Shown here: in pieces, positions 48,666 through 56,966 of the stretch
Layout: the number at the start of each line of letters is the position of its first letter
Position numbering within the stretch: position 1 is the first letter of the stretch
NCBI RefSeq assembly: GCF_006386545.1
Contig: NZ_SWAR01000011.1
Span: forward strand, 62,001 to 126,000
DNA from: Methylibium rhizosphaerae
Lineage (GTDB): Bacteria > Pseudomonadota > Gammaproteobacteria > Burkholderiales > Burkholderiaceae_C
Reading direction: 5' to 3'
Length of the DNA: 64,000 nucleotides
Notes under the pieces: generated by a model
Seen by the model: only the letters and a program-made list of their open reading frames with translations
Database searches by the model: none
What the model was told of the DNA's origin: nothing
Program-made: the position numbers and the translations under genes

Positions 48666-51400
48666 CACGTCGCGGCCTCGAAGGCGTAGTCGAAGTCGCC
48701 GTCCTTCACGCCCACCCTCACCGCCTGCGGCGCACCGCCTTCCATCATGCGGGTGAGGAATTCCCGGCTGAGCGCCGGCAGCATGGAGTTGGTGAGGATG
48801 GCATCGATCATCCGGCCGCCCGATTCGCTTTCGGTGCAGCGCGAGACGACGAGCTTCACCACCTCGTCGCTGTACTCGAACGGCACCTTGTGCCGCTCCT
48901 CGATGCGCTTCTTGATGCGCCCGAGCTGCAGCTTCACGATGCGCCCCAGCATCTCGTCGGTCAGCGGGTAGTACGGAATGGTCACCAGCCGGCCCAGCAG
49001 CGCGGGCGGGAAGATCTTCAGCAGCGGCTCGCGCAGCGCCTTGCCCAGGCCTTCGGGGTCGGGCATCAGCTCCGGGTCCTTGCACATGCGCGCGATCACC
49101 TCGGTGCCGGCATTGGTGGTGAGCAGGATCAGCGTGTTCTTGAAGTCGATGAAGCGGCCTTCGCCGTCTTCCATGAAGCCCTTGTCGAACACCTGGAAGA
49201 AGATCTCGTGCACGTCGGAGTGGGCCTTTTCCACCTCGTCGAGCAGCACCACGCTGTAGGGCTTGCGGCGCACCGCCTCGGTGAGCACGCCGCCTTCGCC
49301 ATAGCCCACGTAGCCCGGGGGCGCGCCCTTGAGCGTCGAGACGGTGTGCGCCTCCTGGAACTCGCTCATGTTGATGGTGATGAGGTTCTGTTCGCCGCCG
49401 TACAGGGCCTCGGCCAGGGCCAGCGCGGTTTCGGTCTTGCCCACGCCGGAGGTGCCGGCCAGCATGAAGACGCCGATCGGCTTGTTGGGGTTGTCGAGCC
49501 CGGCACGCGTGGTCTGGATGCGCTTGGCGATCATCTCCATCGCGTGGTCCTGGCCGATGACGCGTTGCCCCAGCAGCGTTGGCAGCTTGAGCACCGTCTC
49601 GATCTCGTTGCGCTGCATGCGGCCCACCGGGATGCCGGTCCAGTCGGCCACCACGCTGGCCACCGCCTGGTAGTCCGCCGTGGGCAGGATCAGCGGGCTT
49701 TCGCCTTGCAGCCCGCTGAGGCGGGCCTGCACGCCCTTGAGCTGCTCCAGCAGGTCGGCGCGTTCGCCGTCGGAGAGCCGGTCGGCTTCGGGCGCCTGCG
49801 CATCGGTCGCCGCCTCGAGCTTGCTGCCGGTGCCTTCGACCGGCCGGGTGCCGCCGCGCAGCCTGCCGCGGATGGCGAGCAGTTCATCGACCAGCGCCTT
49901 TTCATCGTCCCAGCGCTTCTTCAACGCGGCCTGCCGCTCGCGTTCGGCTTCCAGCAGCGCAGTGCATTGCGCCTCGCGCTCGGCCGTGTCGATGCCGATG
50001 GAGGCTTCGCGGCCGATGATCTGCTGCTCGGTCTCCAGCGCCTCGATGCGGCGCAGCGAGTCTTCCACCTCGGCCGGCGTGGCATGCAGGCTCACCGCCA
50101 CCCGCGCGCATGCGGTGTCGAGCAGGCTCACCGCCTTGTCGGGCAACTGGCGGGCCGGGATGTAGCGGTGCGACAGCTTCACCGCGGCTTCGATGGCCTC
50201 GTCGAGGATCTGCACCTTGTGGTGCTTCTCCATCATGGTGGCCACCCCGCGCAGCATGAGGATGCCCTTCTTCTCGTCGGGCTCGTCGACCTGCACCACC
50301 TGGAAGCGGCGGGTCAGCGCCGGGTCCTTCTCGAAGTACTTCTTGTATTCGGCCCAGGTGGTGGCCGCCACCGTGCGCAGCGTGCCGCGGGCCAGCGCCG
50401 GCTTGAGCAGGTTGGCCGCGTCACCCGTGCCGGCCGCGCCGCCCGCGCCCACCAGGGTGTGCGCCTCGTCGATGAACAGGATGATGGGCCTGGGCGAGGC
50501 CTGCACCTCCTCGATCACCGAGCGCAGCCGCTGCTCGAACTCGCCCTTCATGCTGGCGCCGGCCTGCAGCAGCGCAATGTCGAGCGTGCGCAGCTCCACG
50601 TCCTTCAGCGAGGGCGGCACGTCGCCCCGCACGATGCGCTGGGCAAAGCCTTCGACCACCGCCGTCTTGCCCACGCCCGCCTCGCCGGTGAGGATGGGGT
50701 TGTTCTGGCGGCGGCGCATCAGGATGTCGATGACCTGGCGGATTTCCTCGTCGCGCCCGACGATCGGGTCCATCTTGCCGGTGCGCGCCTGGGCGGTGAG
50801 GTCCACCGTGAAGCGCTTGAGCGCCTCCTGCCTGCCCATCTGGGCCGGGGCGATGGCCCCGCTCGCCTCGCCGGGCGCCGCGCCGCCGGCCAGCCCGGAG
50901 CCGTCGCTCGGGCCCTGCCCGTCCTCGGGTGAGCCGGCCACGATCCTGGGCAGCATCTCGGAAAGGTCGTCAGGCTTGATGCGCTCGAACTGCCGCGAGA
51001 TCGCGAACAGGGCATTGCGCAGGAAGCTCGTCTTCAGGGCGCCCAGCAGCACGTAGCCGCTGCGCACCGCGCTGTCGCCGTACATCAGCGAGCCGTACAC
51101 CCAGCCTCGCTCCACCGCATTGGTGATGTTGTCCGACAGGTCGGAGATCGACGTGGCGCCGCGCGGCAGGCGGTCGAGCGCGGTGGTGATGTCCCGTGCC
51201 AGCACCGACACGTCGAGCCCGTAGTGCTTGATGATGCGGTGCCAGTCGCCGTCCTGCGCCTGCACCAGCTGCGCCACCCAGTGCTCCAGCTCGACGTAGG
51301 GGTTGCCCCGCAGCTTGCAGAACACCGTGGCGCCTTCGATGGCCTTGTAGGTCGGGCCGTTGAGCTTGCCGAACAGTGCGACGCGGCTGATGTCTGCCAT
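48665..51400 (-). CDS. clpV: ClpV (TssH), T6SS sheath-recycling AAA+ ATPase
   Basis: A 911-residue ClpB-type ATPase that disassembles contracted TssB/TssC sheaths. The N-terminal Clp-N domain (about 1-160) has the ClpV-type start MADISRVALFGKLNGPTYKAIEGA. The first AAA domain has GEAGVGKT and ILFIDEAH. A middle coiled-coil domain lies near 410-560, and the second AAA domain has GTSGVGKT and VLLDEVEKAH. All Walker motifs are intact. The start is fixed by GGAGGAA 6 bp before ATG 51400. It lies 14 bp after tssG and overlaps the TPR/methyltransferase gene. Confidence 0.97.
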   Translation of the reverse strand: MADISRVALFGKLNGPTYKAIEGATVFCKLRGNPYVELEHWVAQLVQAQDGDWHRIIKHYGLDVSVLARDITTALDRLPRGATSISDLSDNITNAVERGWVYGSLMYGDSAVRSGYVLLGALKTSFLRNALFAISRQFERIKPDDLSEMLPRIVAGSPEDGQGPSDGSGLAGGAAPGEASGAIAPAQMGRQEALKRFTVDLTAQARTGKMDPIVGRDEEIRQVIDILMRRRQNNPILTGEAGVGKTAVVEGFAQRIVRGDVPPSLKDVELRTLDIALLQAGASMKGEFEQRLRSVIEEVQASPRPIILFIDEAHTLVGAGGAAGTGDAANLLKPALARGTLRTVAATTWAEYKKYFEKDPALTRRFQVVQVDEPDEKKGILMLRGVATMMEKHHKVQILDEAIEAAVKLSHRYIPARQLPDKAVSLLDTACARVAVSLHATPAEVEDSLRRIEALETEQQIIGREASIGIDTAEREAQCTALLEAERERQAALKKRWDDEKALVDELLAIRGRLRGGTRPVEGTGSKLEAATDAQAPEADRLSDGERADLLEQLKGVQARLSGLQGESPLILPTADYQAVASVVADWTGIPVGRMQRNEIETVLKLPTLLGQRVIGQDHAMEMIAKRIQTTRAGLDNPNKPIGVFMLAGTSGVGKTETALALAEALYGGEQNLITINMSEFQEAHTVSTLKGAPPGYVGYGEGGVLTEAVRRKPYSVVLLDEVEKAHSDVHEIFFQVFDKGFMEDGEGRFIDFKNTLILLTTNAGTEVIARMCKDPELMPDPEGLGKALREPLLKIFPPALLGRLVTIPYYPLTDEMLGRIVKLQLGRIKKRIEERHKVPFEYSDEVVKLVVSRCTESESGGRMIDAILTNSMLPALSREFLTRMMEGGAPQAVRVGVKDGDFDYAFEAAT

Positions 51401-51414
51401 GGTGGTTTCCTCCG

Positions 51415-52557
51415 CTAGGGTGAGGCCGTCTCGCCCGTTTGCTGCTGCTGAAGGCGGCGCGGCGGCGCGGCCCAACCCCGCCGCCGCGCCCGGTCGCGTT
51501 CGGGGTACAGGGTCAATGAGTCGGCATCGCTTTCCTCCCGCCGCCTGCCGAGCCAGGTGCCCCAGCCGAGGCGGCTGCGGCCACCCAGCGCGACCGCCGG
51601 CACCTCGGCACGCCTGAGCACCAGGCGCAGGTCCCATTCGAGTTCGCGTCCCAGGTAGTGGCGCACCCAGTCAGCCAGCGCACCCACGGCGCTGCCCGTG
51701 GGCAGGAAGTTCAGGTACTGGGCCAGGCCCAGCGGTCCGACATGGATGCGGAACTTGTGCTGCCGGTCCCACACCTTGTGGCCGGCCACTGCGCCCACGC
51801 CGAGCTGCGCGGTCGCCCCCAGCGTCCGGTCGGCGCGCGAAGGCAGGCGGGTGCGCTCGCTCTTGGGGAGTTCCATCCAGTGACCCACGAAGGACTCGAT
51901 CCGCACCGGCACCTTGAAGTAGCCGGTCAGCACCGCGGCCAGGCCGTCGGCATTGCGCACCTGGCGCACCTGGCGGCCGGCAAAGAACAGCTTGGCATGG
52001 TCGCTCACCGCGTCGCGGTGGCGATGCGCCGGCGTGCCGATGCCGAACAGCGATCCCACGTAGTCGGCGAAGCGGTCGGTCCCCGGCCGGTCGAGGCTGA
52101 CGGTGGGCTGCGCCTGGGCCCAGGCCCGGTAGAAGAGCAGCAGCAGCCGGTGGTGGAACACATCGGCAAAACGCACGAAGGTTTCGTCGCCGTGATGCAG
52201 CACCCGTTCGCGGGCATAGTCGGCCAGGTGCAGCGGCAGCGGCCCCTGGGGCCCGAAGAGCCCGAAGAAGCGCACCGCCAGGTGGGGCGGCCGGCCCTCC
52301 TTGCCGGGACGCAGCGACGACAGCGCGGCCGGTGCGAAGTCGAGCGCCGGCTCCTGCCCGAGCCGCAGCGCCTCGCCGGCCGGGCGCGGCGCGGTACCCA
52401 GGCGCGGCAGCGACGCGAACGCGCATTCGATGCGGCGCAGGGCCATGAAGAAGTCGTGCCTGTACGGCTCGGCGGCCAGCGAGGAGAAAACGTCGCGCGC
52501 CGACGGTGGCGTCGCTGGCATCAGATGATCGGCCGGCTTCCGCACCGCGGCCTCCAT
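51415..52557 (-). CDS. tssG: TssG, T6SS baseplate subunit
   Basis: A TssG (ImpH/VasB) baseplate subunit of 380 residues from ATG 52557, or 368 from ATG 52521. Conserved features: EPYRHDFFMALRRIE near the start, LAVRFFGLFGPQGPLPLHL, DRFADYVGSLFGIG, and the end region GRRREESDADSLTLYPERD. ATG 52557 has GAGG 7 bp upstream but overlaps tssF by 37 bp; ATG 52521 overlaps it by one base and lacks a site. It forms the wedge with TssE, TssF and TssK. Confidence 0.93.
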   Translation of the reverse strand: MEAAVRKPADHLMPATPPSARDVFSSLAAEPYRHDFFMALRRIECAFASLPRLGTAPRPAGEALRLGQEPALDFAPAALSSLRPGKEGRPPHLAVRFFGLFGPQGPLPLHLADYARERVLHHGDETFVRFADVFHHRLLLLFYRAWAQAQPTVSLDRPGTDRFADYVGSLFGIGTPAHRHRDAVSDHAKLFFAGRQVRQVRNADGLAAVLTGYFKVPVRIESFVGHWMELPKSERTRLPSRADRTLGATAQLGVGAVAGHKVWDRQHKFRIHVGPLGLAQYLNFLPTGSAVGALADWVRHYLGRELEWDLRLVLRRAEVPAVALGGRSRLGWGTWLGRRREESDADSLTLYPERDRARRRGWAAPPRRLQQQQTGETASP

Positions 52558-54395
52558 CGCATGACCTCGCCGCGCTCCTGCGAGCGCAGCACGGTTTCGG
52601 TGAACGAGTTGATCGACACGTGGCGCGCCAGGAAGTGGTCCATCACGCTGCCGAAGAGGAAGGGGCTCGCACCGCGGAAGGCGAACTCGTCGACCTCGAG
52701 CTCCACCTCCACGCCACGGCCGAAGGTGATCGGCCCGGCCGCCGGCAGCCGCCGCGTGGTGGGCCGCGTGCGCACCGAGCGCATGCCTTCGATCTGCTTG
52801 CGCTGGCCGTCGTCGCCGCCGCCGGCATACAGCTCCAGCAGCTGCCGCAGCGCCGCCGCGCCTTCGTGGGCGTCGGCATCGAGCAGCGACAGGTAGTTGA
52901 GCGACAGGTGGTTCACGAAGCGCCAGGCCACCTGCGCCTCGCGCATCACCGAGCCCGGCTTCGAGGGCCCCTTCAGGCAGCGCACGGCCTGCACCGGCGC
53001 CGCGCGCTCCAGCATGAAGTCGCCCTTCTCGGCGCCGAGCGGCATGAGCAGCGGCAGGTCGCGGTTGGTGCACAGCGCGCTCACCGCGAGCTGGCGCAGG
53101 TCGTCCGAGAAAGGCGCCTCCTTCGGATCGACCAGCGAGATGAACACCTCGCTGCCGATGTACGAGGTGCGGGAGCCGTGGCGCTTCTGCGCCATCGACG
53201 GCAGGCGCGGCTCGCGCTGCATGGAGTAGTAGGCGGCATGCGCCGCGTCTTCGGTGTGGAAGGCCGCGTAGAACGGCAGGAAGCTGCGTTCGCTGTCCGC
53301 CCCCACGCCATAGCCGTTGACTTCGGTGAGGCTGTGGATCTCGTAGTCCATCGGCCGCGTGCGGTCGGGCACCACGTGGTAGTCCCAGGTGCCTTCGGTC
53401 ACGTGGATGCGGTCGCAGCGGCGCTCGAACAGGTTGACGGCCGGCGCGCAGTGCAGCGAGAAGTGGCTGGCGTTGACCACGTTCTCGAGCGCCGCGTCGG
53501 CCCGGTCGAACAGCAGCACCAGCTCGAGTTCGTCGCCCGCGTGGCGCCGCAGCACCGGCGCCAGGCCGGCCACGTCGAAGAACAGGAAGCGCTGCGGGAA
53601 GGCGAAGTACTCCTGCAGCAGGCGATAGCCCTGGAAGCCGCGCAGCGACACGGGCAGCAGGGCCTCGTCGTCGTCGTAGCCGACGGGCTGCACGGCCGAA
53701 GCCGGCAGCAGCTGGTGCCACGCCACCGGCCGGGCGGGCGGCAGCGCCAGCACGCCGAGCGTGCGACCCACGATCAGCTCATGCAGCTTGTAGGCCACGT
53801 CGTCGGCGCCGGAGAGGTGGACATTCAGCCGGTCGAGCGCGATCTGGTTGAACGACAGGCCGGCGCTGGCGTGCAGCTTCAGGCGCACGCCGGCCTTCAC
53901 CTTGCGGCCGATGGGCAGCGCCGCCAGCGGCAGGTCGGGCGCGAACGAGAAGTACTCGGCCGATGCCACCTCGAGCGGCCACATCGTCACCTCGTGCCCG
54001 GTGCGGAACTGGCAGGCCGTGCCGTCCGCCTTGGCGGCGAAGCTGCGCATCAGGCTGCCGCGCGGCAGCGTGAAGCCGCGCGCCAGGTTGCCGTCGCCCA
54101 GGTCGGTCTGGAACTGCGCGATCAGCATCGACGGCGTGGGCGCCAGGTAGTTCGGGTAGACGATCTCGAGCAGCCGCTGCGTGAAGCGCGGGAATTCGGC
54201 GTCGAGCTTGAGCTGCACCCGGGCGGCCAGAAAGGCAAAACCCTCGAGCAGGCGCTCGACGTAGGGGTCGGCCACCTCGATGCCGTCGAGGCCGAGCCGT
54301 GCGGCGATCTTGGGGAACTGCAGCGCGAACTCCGCGCCCATCTCGCGCAGGTGCTGGAGCTCCTGGTTGTAGTAGCGAAGCAGCCGAGGGTCCAT
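52521..54395 (-). CDS. tssF: TssF, T6SS baseplate subunit
   Basis: A 624-residue TssF (ImpG/VasA). The start MDPRLLRYYNQELQHLREMGAEFALQFPKIAARLGLDG is the family signature. ADPYVERLLEGFAFLAARVQLKLDAEFP follows, and IVYPNYLAPTPSMLIAQF is present. It is the largest wedge protein and anchors the baseplate to the VgrG hub. The gene starts 4 bp after tssE and overlaps tssG at its end. Full length and apparently intact. Confidence 0.96.
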   Translation of the reverse strand: MDPRLLRYYNQELQHLREMGAEFALQFPKIAARLGLDGIEVADPYVERLLEGFAFLAARVQLKLDAEFPRFTQRLLEIVYPNYLAPTPSMLIAQFQTDLGDGNLARGFTLPRGSLMRSFAAKADGTACQFRTGHEVTMWPLEVASAEYFSFAPDLPLAALPIGRKVKAGVRLKLHASAGLSFNQIALDRLNVHLSGADDVAYKLHELIVGRTLGVLALPPARPVAWHQLLPASAVQPVGYDDDEALLPVSLRGFQGYRLLQEYFAFPQRFLFFDVAGLAPVLRRHAGDELELVLLFDRADAALENVVNASHFSLHCAPAVNLFERRCDRIHVTEGTWDYHVVPDRTRPMDYEIHSLTEVNGYGVGADSERSFLPFYAAFHTEDAAHAAYYSMQREPRLPSMAQKRHGSRTSYIGSEVFISLVDPKEAPFSDDLRQLAVSALCTNRDLPLLMPLGAEKGDFMLERAAPVQAVRCLKGPSKPGSVMREAQVAWRFVNHLSLNYLSLLDADAHEGAAALRQLLELYAGGGDDGQRKQIEGMRSVRTRPTTRRLPAAGPITFGRGVEVELEVDEFAFRGASPFLFGSVMDHFLARHVSINSFTETVLRSQERGEVMRWRPRCGSRPII

Positions 54396-54399
54396 GGGC

Positions 54400-54906
54400 C
54401 TACCGGGTGATGTCGTGGATCTCGACCTGGCCGGTCTCGAGGTCGACCTCTGTGCGCAGCAGCAGCTCGAAGGGCACCGGCTGGGCCCACAGGTGGCCGC
54501 TGATCTTCAGGCTCACCACGTTGTGATGGTCCATCTGCAGGTCGCTCACGATGGCTTCGACCTGCAGCGTCGAGGGCATGATGCGCGGCTCGTAGTCGAC
54601 GAGGGTCTGCCGCACCTGGCGTTCGAGGTCGAGCACGTCGAGCGTGGACGCCGTGGTGCCCGACAGCGCGGGCAGGCCGAAGTTGATGACCGAGCGTTCG
54701 GCGAACGGGAACAGCGGCCAGTCGATCCTTTCGCTCATGCGGGTGCTGTTGAACAGCCAGGCCAGATCGCGCAGCACCGCCTCGCGCAGGCGGGCCTTGC
54801 TCATGACGCGCATCTCGCGCGGCTCGGTGGTACGCGCCGGGTCGTCATCGGCCAGCCGGTCGAGCAGGGCAGGCTGCAGGCGTTCCTGGGGTGTGAGCTC
54901 GGCCAT
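54400..54906 (-). CDS. tssE: TssE, gp25-like T6SS baseplate protein
   Basis: A 168-residue gp25-like protein. Conserved features: REAVLRDLAWLFNSTR, the INFGLPALSG motif, and the gp25 core DLERQVRQTLVDYEPRIMPSTLQVEA with the EPR motif typical of the fold. It starts sheath polymerisation on the baseplate. It starts 4 bp after the tagJ stop and is part of the tagJ-tssE-F-G-H run. Confidence 0.95.
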   Translation of the reverse strand: MAELTPQERLQPALLDRLADDDPARTTEPREMRVMSKARLREAVLRDLAWLFNSTRMSERIDWPLFPFAERSVINFGLPALSGTTASTLDVLDLERQVRQTLVDYEPRIMPSTLQVEAIVSDLQMDHHNVVSLKISGHLWAQPVPFELLLRTEVDLETGQVEIHDITR

Positions 54907-54910
54907 GGCC

Positions 54911-55732
54911 TCAGGCCTCTGCCGCCCCGCCGGCCTGCAGCTCGACGGAGCGCACGTCCATCAGGGAGAAGTCGCCGGCATCGGTGGTGAACACCCGCTG
55001 CCCCAGCCCCGTGTAGAACTGCGGCAGCGGCTCCAGCCATTCGGTCTTGCGCGCCAGGTTCAGCAGGCCGTCTTCCGAAAGCTCGGATCCCGGGTAGCGG
55101 GTGGGCACCAGCGCCACCGCCTCGCCGCCGTTGGAGAACTGCAGGTGCGCGGGCATCCACACCGCGTCGCGCAGGTCTTCCGGCGCTTCGATGTCGATGC
55201 GGGCCAGCCGGTCGAACGGCACCCAGTAGTAGCGCCCGTTGACCACCGCCTCGAGCACCGGGCCCAGGCGCATGTCGGCATCGGCGATCCATTCGAACGG
55301 CTTGCCGTCGAGCGTGCCCCGGCTGCTGGGCGCCTGCTCGAAGGCCTGCTCACGCAGCTGCCGGGCCTCGCCGGTCTCGCCGCGGCCGTCGCGCAGCAGC
55401 GCCTCCAGCAGCAGCGCCAGCCAGGCCTCGGGTTCGCCGAAGATCATCGGCACCTTGCTGCCGGCGAACACCTGCTTGCGCAGGGCCTCACACTGCAGCG
55501 CCTCGCGATAGGTCTGCACCATCGCCAGCGTGCCGGCATCGAGCTCGCCGCAGAGCTCGAGCTGCGTGGCGGCCCGCTCCCACTGGCCGAGCACGCACAG
55601 CAGCTGGAACAGGAAGATGCGCAGCTTCGGGTCGGACGCCCGCGAGCGCACCTCGTTCTGCAGCAGCTTCAACGCCCCCTGGGGGTCACCGGCCTTCAGC
55701 AGGCCCTGGGCTTCAGACAAGGCACTCATCAT
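54911..55732 (-). CDS. tagJ: TagJ (ImpE), T6SS accessory protein
   Basis: A 273-residue ImpE/TagJ family protein: EAQGLLKAGDPQGALKLLQNEVRSRASDPKLRIFLFQLLCVLGQWERA (helical repeat landmark), then GKPFEWIADADMRLGPVLEAVVNGRYYWVPFDR and WMPAHLQFSNG. TagJ binds the TssB N terminus in some T6SSs and helps sheath recycling by ClpV, mostly in clusters of this phylogenetic class. The ATG at 55732 overlaps the downstream hcp stop by 4 bp (ATGA), so it is coupled to hcp. Confidence 0.92.
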   Translation of the reverse strand: MMSALSEAQGLLKAGDPQGALKLLQNEVRSRASDPKLRIFLFQLLCVLGQWERAATQLELCGELDAGTLAMVQTYREALQCEALRKQVFAGSKVPMIFGEPEAWLALLLEALLRDGRGETGEARQLREQAFEQAPSSRGTLDGKPFEWIADADMRLGPVLEAVVNGRYYWVPFDRLARIDIEAPEDLRDAVWMPAHLQFSNGGEAVALVPTRYPGSELSEDGLLNLARKTEWLEPLPQFYTGLGQRVFTTDAGDFSLMDVRSVELQAGGAAEA

Positions 55733-56217
55733 TCGATCTCTGCAGTGAAGGACATGCCACCCTTCTTCTGGCCCTTTTCGTCCTGGCCGGCATATTCGAC
55801 GTTGATCTTCTGGAACGAGAAGCTCACCTTCTCGATGAGGGTCTGGTTCTCTGCACCGCCCGCTTCGACGTCGTATGAGGTGATGCGGCCGTTCTCGATG
55901 GTCACGACGAAGTAGTCGAGCGCCGAGCCGCCGGACTTGCGCACCGACAGCACCGCCTTCTTCACGAGGTCGTTGTTGCGCATCACCGACATCAGGCCGG
56001 TGGACGCGCTGTCGACCTGCTTGACGACGTTGAGCAGCTCCAGCGACGACTTGGCTGCCGGGCCGGATCCGCCCATCGCGCTGGCCGAGCGCATGCCCCA
56101 CGACCAGCCCACCACGTCGATCTCGCCGGCGTGCACCGAGTCGTTGGCTTCGCCCTTGATCGCTCCCGAGCGCGCGCTCTCGACCTTGAGGAACATGTCA
56201 CCGAAAGACGTGGCCAT
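55729..56217 (-). CDS. hcp: Second Hcp (TssD-like) tube protein
   Basis: A 162-residue Hcp: FGDMFLKVESARSGAIKGEANDSVHAGEIDVVGWSWGM is the usual start, and KVSFSFQKINVEYAGQDEKG the typical C-terminal strands. It is paralogous to the Hcp encoded 119 bp upstream but clearly diverged. It may form mixed tubes or carry different cargo. GGAAG lies 5 bp before ATG 56217. It is followed at once by tagJ. Strong stem-loops lie between the two hcp genes, probably lowering its expression relative to the first. Confidence 0.93.
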   Translation of the reverse strand: MATSFGDMFLKVESARSGAIKGEANDSVHAGEIDVVGWSWGMRSASAMGGSGPAAKSSLELLNVVKQVDSASTGLMSVMRNNDLVKKAVLSVRKSGGSALDYFVVTIENGRITSYDVEAGGAENQTLIEKVSFSFQKINVEYAGQDEKGQKKGGMSFTAEIE

Positions 56218-56252
56218 GGTCGCTTCCGCCTGTGTGTGCATTCATGCGGGGG

Positions 56253-56319
56253 CGGCACATGCCGCGCCCCTTGCGGGAGCGCGGGATGTGCCGTGCAGCT
56301 GCGGCGGGTGGGCCGCAGC
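56253..56319 (-). promoter_or_regulatory. Tandem stem-loops between the two hcp genes
   Basis: In the direction of transcription: first GCTGCGGC/GCCGCAGC (56319-56298, 8 bp perfect), then a long stem CGGCACAT/ATGTGCCG (56293-56253) with an inner CGCGCCCC/GGGAGCGCG stem. No T-tract. Likely an attenuator or 3'-end stabiliser of the first hcp message. Confidence 0.5.
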
Positions 56320-56336
56320 CGCGACAAACGGCCGCC

Positions 56337-56822
56337 TCAGCCTGCGGCGACGTTCTCGGCGATGTTCCATGCCGCGGTGATGGCCGCGTCGCCGGTGCCG
56401 TCCTTCTTCTGCGGCGTGTACTCCACCTTGAACTCGGCGAAGTTCAGCGTGATGTTCTCGGTGAGCCGGTCTTCGCCGCCGCTGCCGCCGGTGCTGACGT
56501 TGGCCACGATGACTTCCTTCATCGTGATCTTCAGGTACTCGAGCGGCTTCTCGCCGGCCTTGCGCACGGTGAGCACCGCCTCTTCATAGTGCTTGCCGTT
56601 GCAGCACCCGAGGATCAGGTTCGCCGACGCCTTGTCGACGTACTTGGTGATCGAGATGTCCTGCACGGCCACCTTGCCGGCGCCGCCGCCGCCGCCCACG
56701 TGGGTGGTGCCCGACTGGCTCATGCCCCAGCTCCAGGCGAGCACATCGACTTCATCCTTGTGCTTGCTGTCGGTGGACTCGCCCTTGACGTCGCCCAGCT
56801 TCAGAAACATGTCTACGGCCAT
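56337..56822 (-). CDS. hcp: Hcp (TssD), main T6SS tube protein
   Basis: A 161-residue Hcp1-type protein: MAVDMFLKLGDVKGESTDSKHKDEVDVLAWSWGMSQSG start, VTITKY-like centre (VQDISITKYVDKAS), AVLTVRKAGEKPLEYLKITMKEVIV, and LNFAEFKVEYTPQKKDG end. It forms the hexameric inner tube. AGGAGG lies 7 bp before ATG 56822, the strongest ribosome site in the cluster, fitting a highly expressed gene. A 144-bp gap separates it from tssC. Tandem stem-loops follow it. Confidence 0.96.
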   Translation of the reverse strand: MAVDMFLKLGDVKGESTDSKHKDEVDVLAWSWGMSQSGTTHVGGGGGAGKVAVQDISITKYVDKASANLILGCCNGKHYEEAVLTVRKAGEKPLEYLKITMKEVIVANVSTGGSGGEDRLTENITLNFAEFKVEYTPQKKDGTGDAAITAAWNIAENVAAG

Positions 56823-56966
56823 GATCAAACCTCCTGGTTACCTTGAATTCCAGCCCCGCTGCTGGAAGCTGGCCGGCTTGGGGTGTTGACAGACCCGACA
56901 CCAGCCCCCGACTTGCCCACAACATCTGCAAGACAAACTCTGTGTTGCGCCCTTGCGCCTCGCGGT

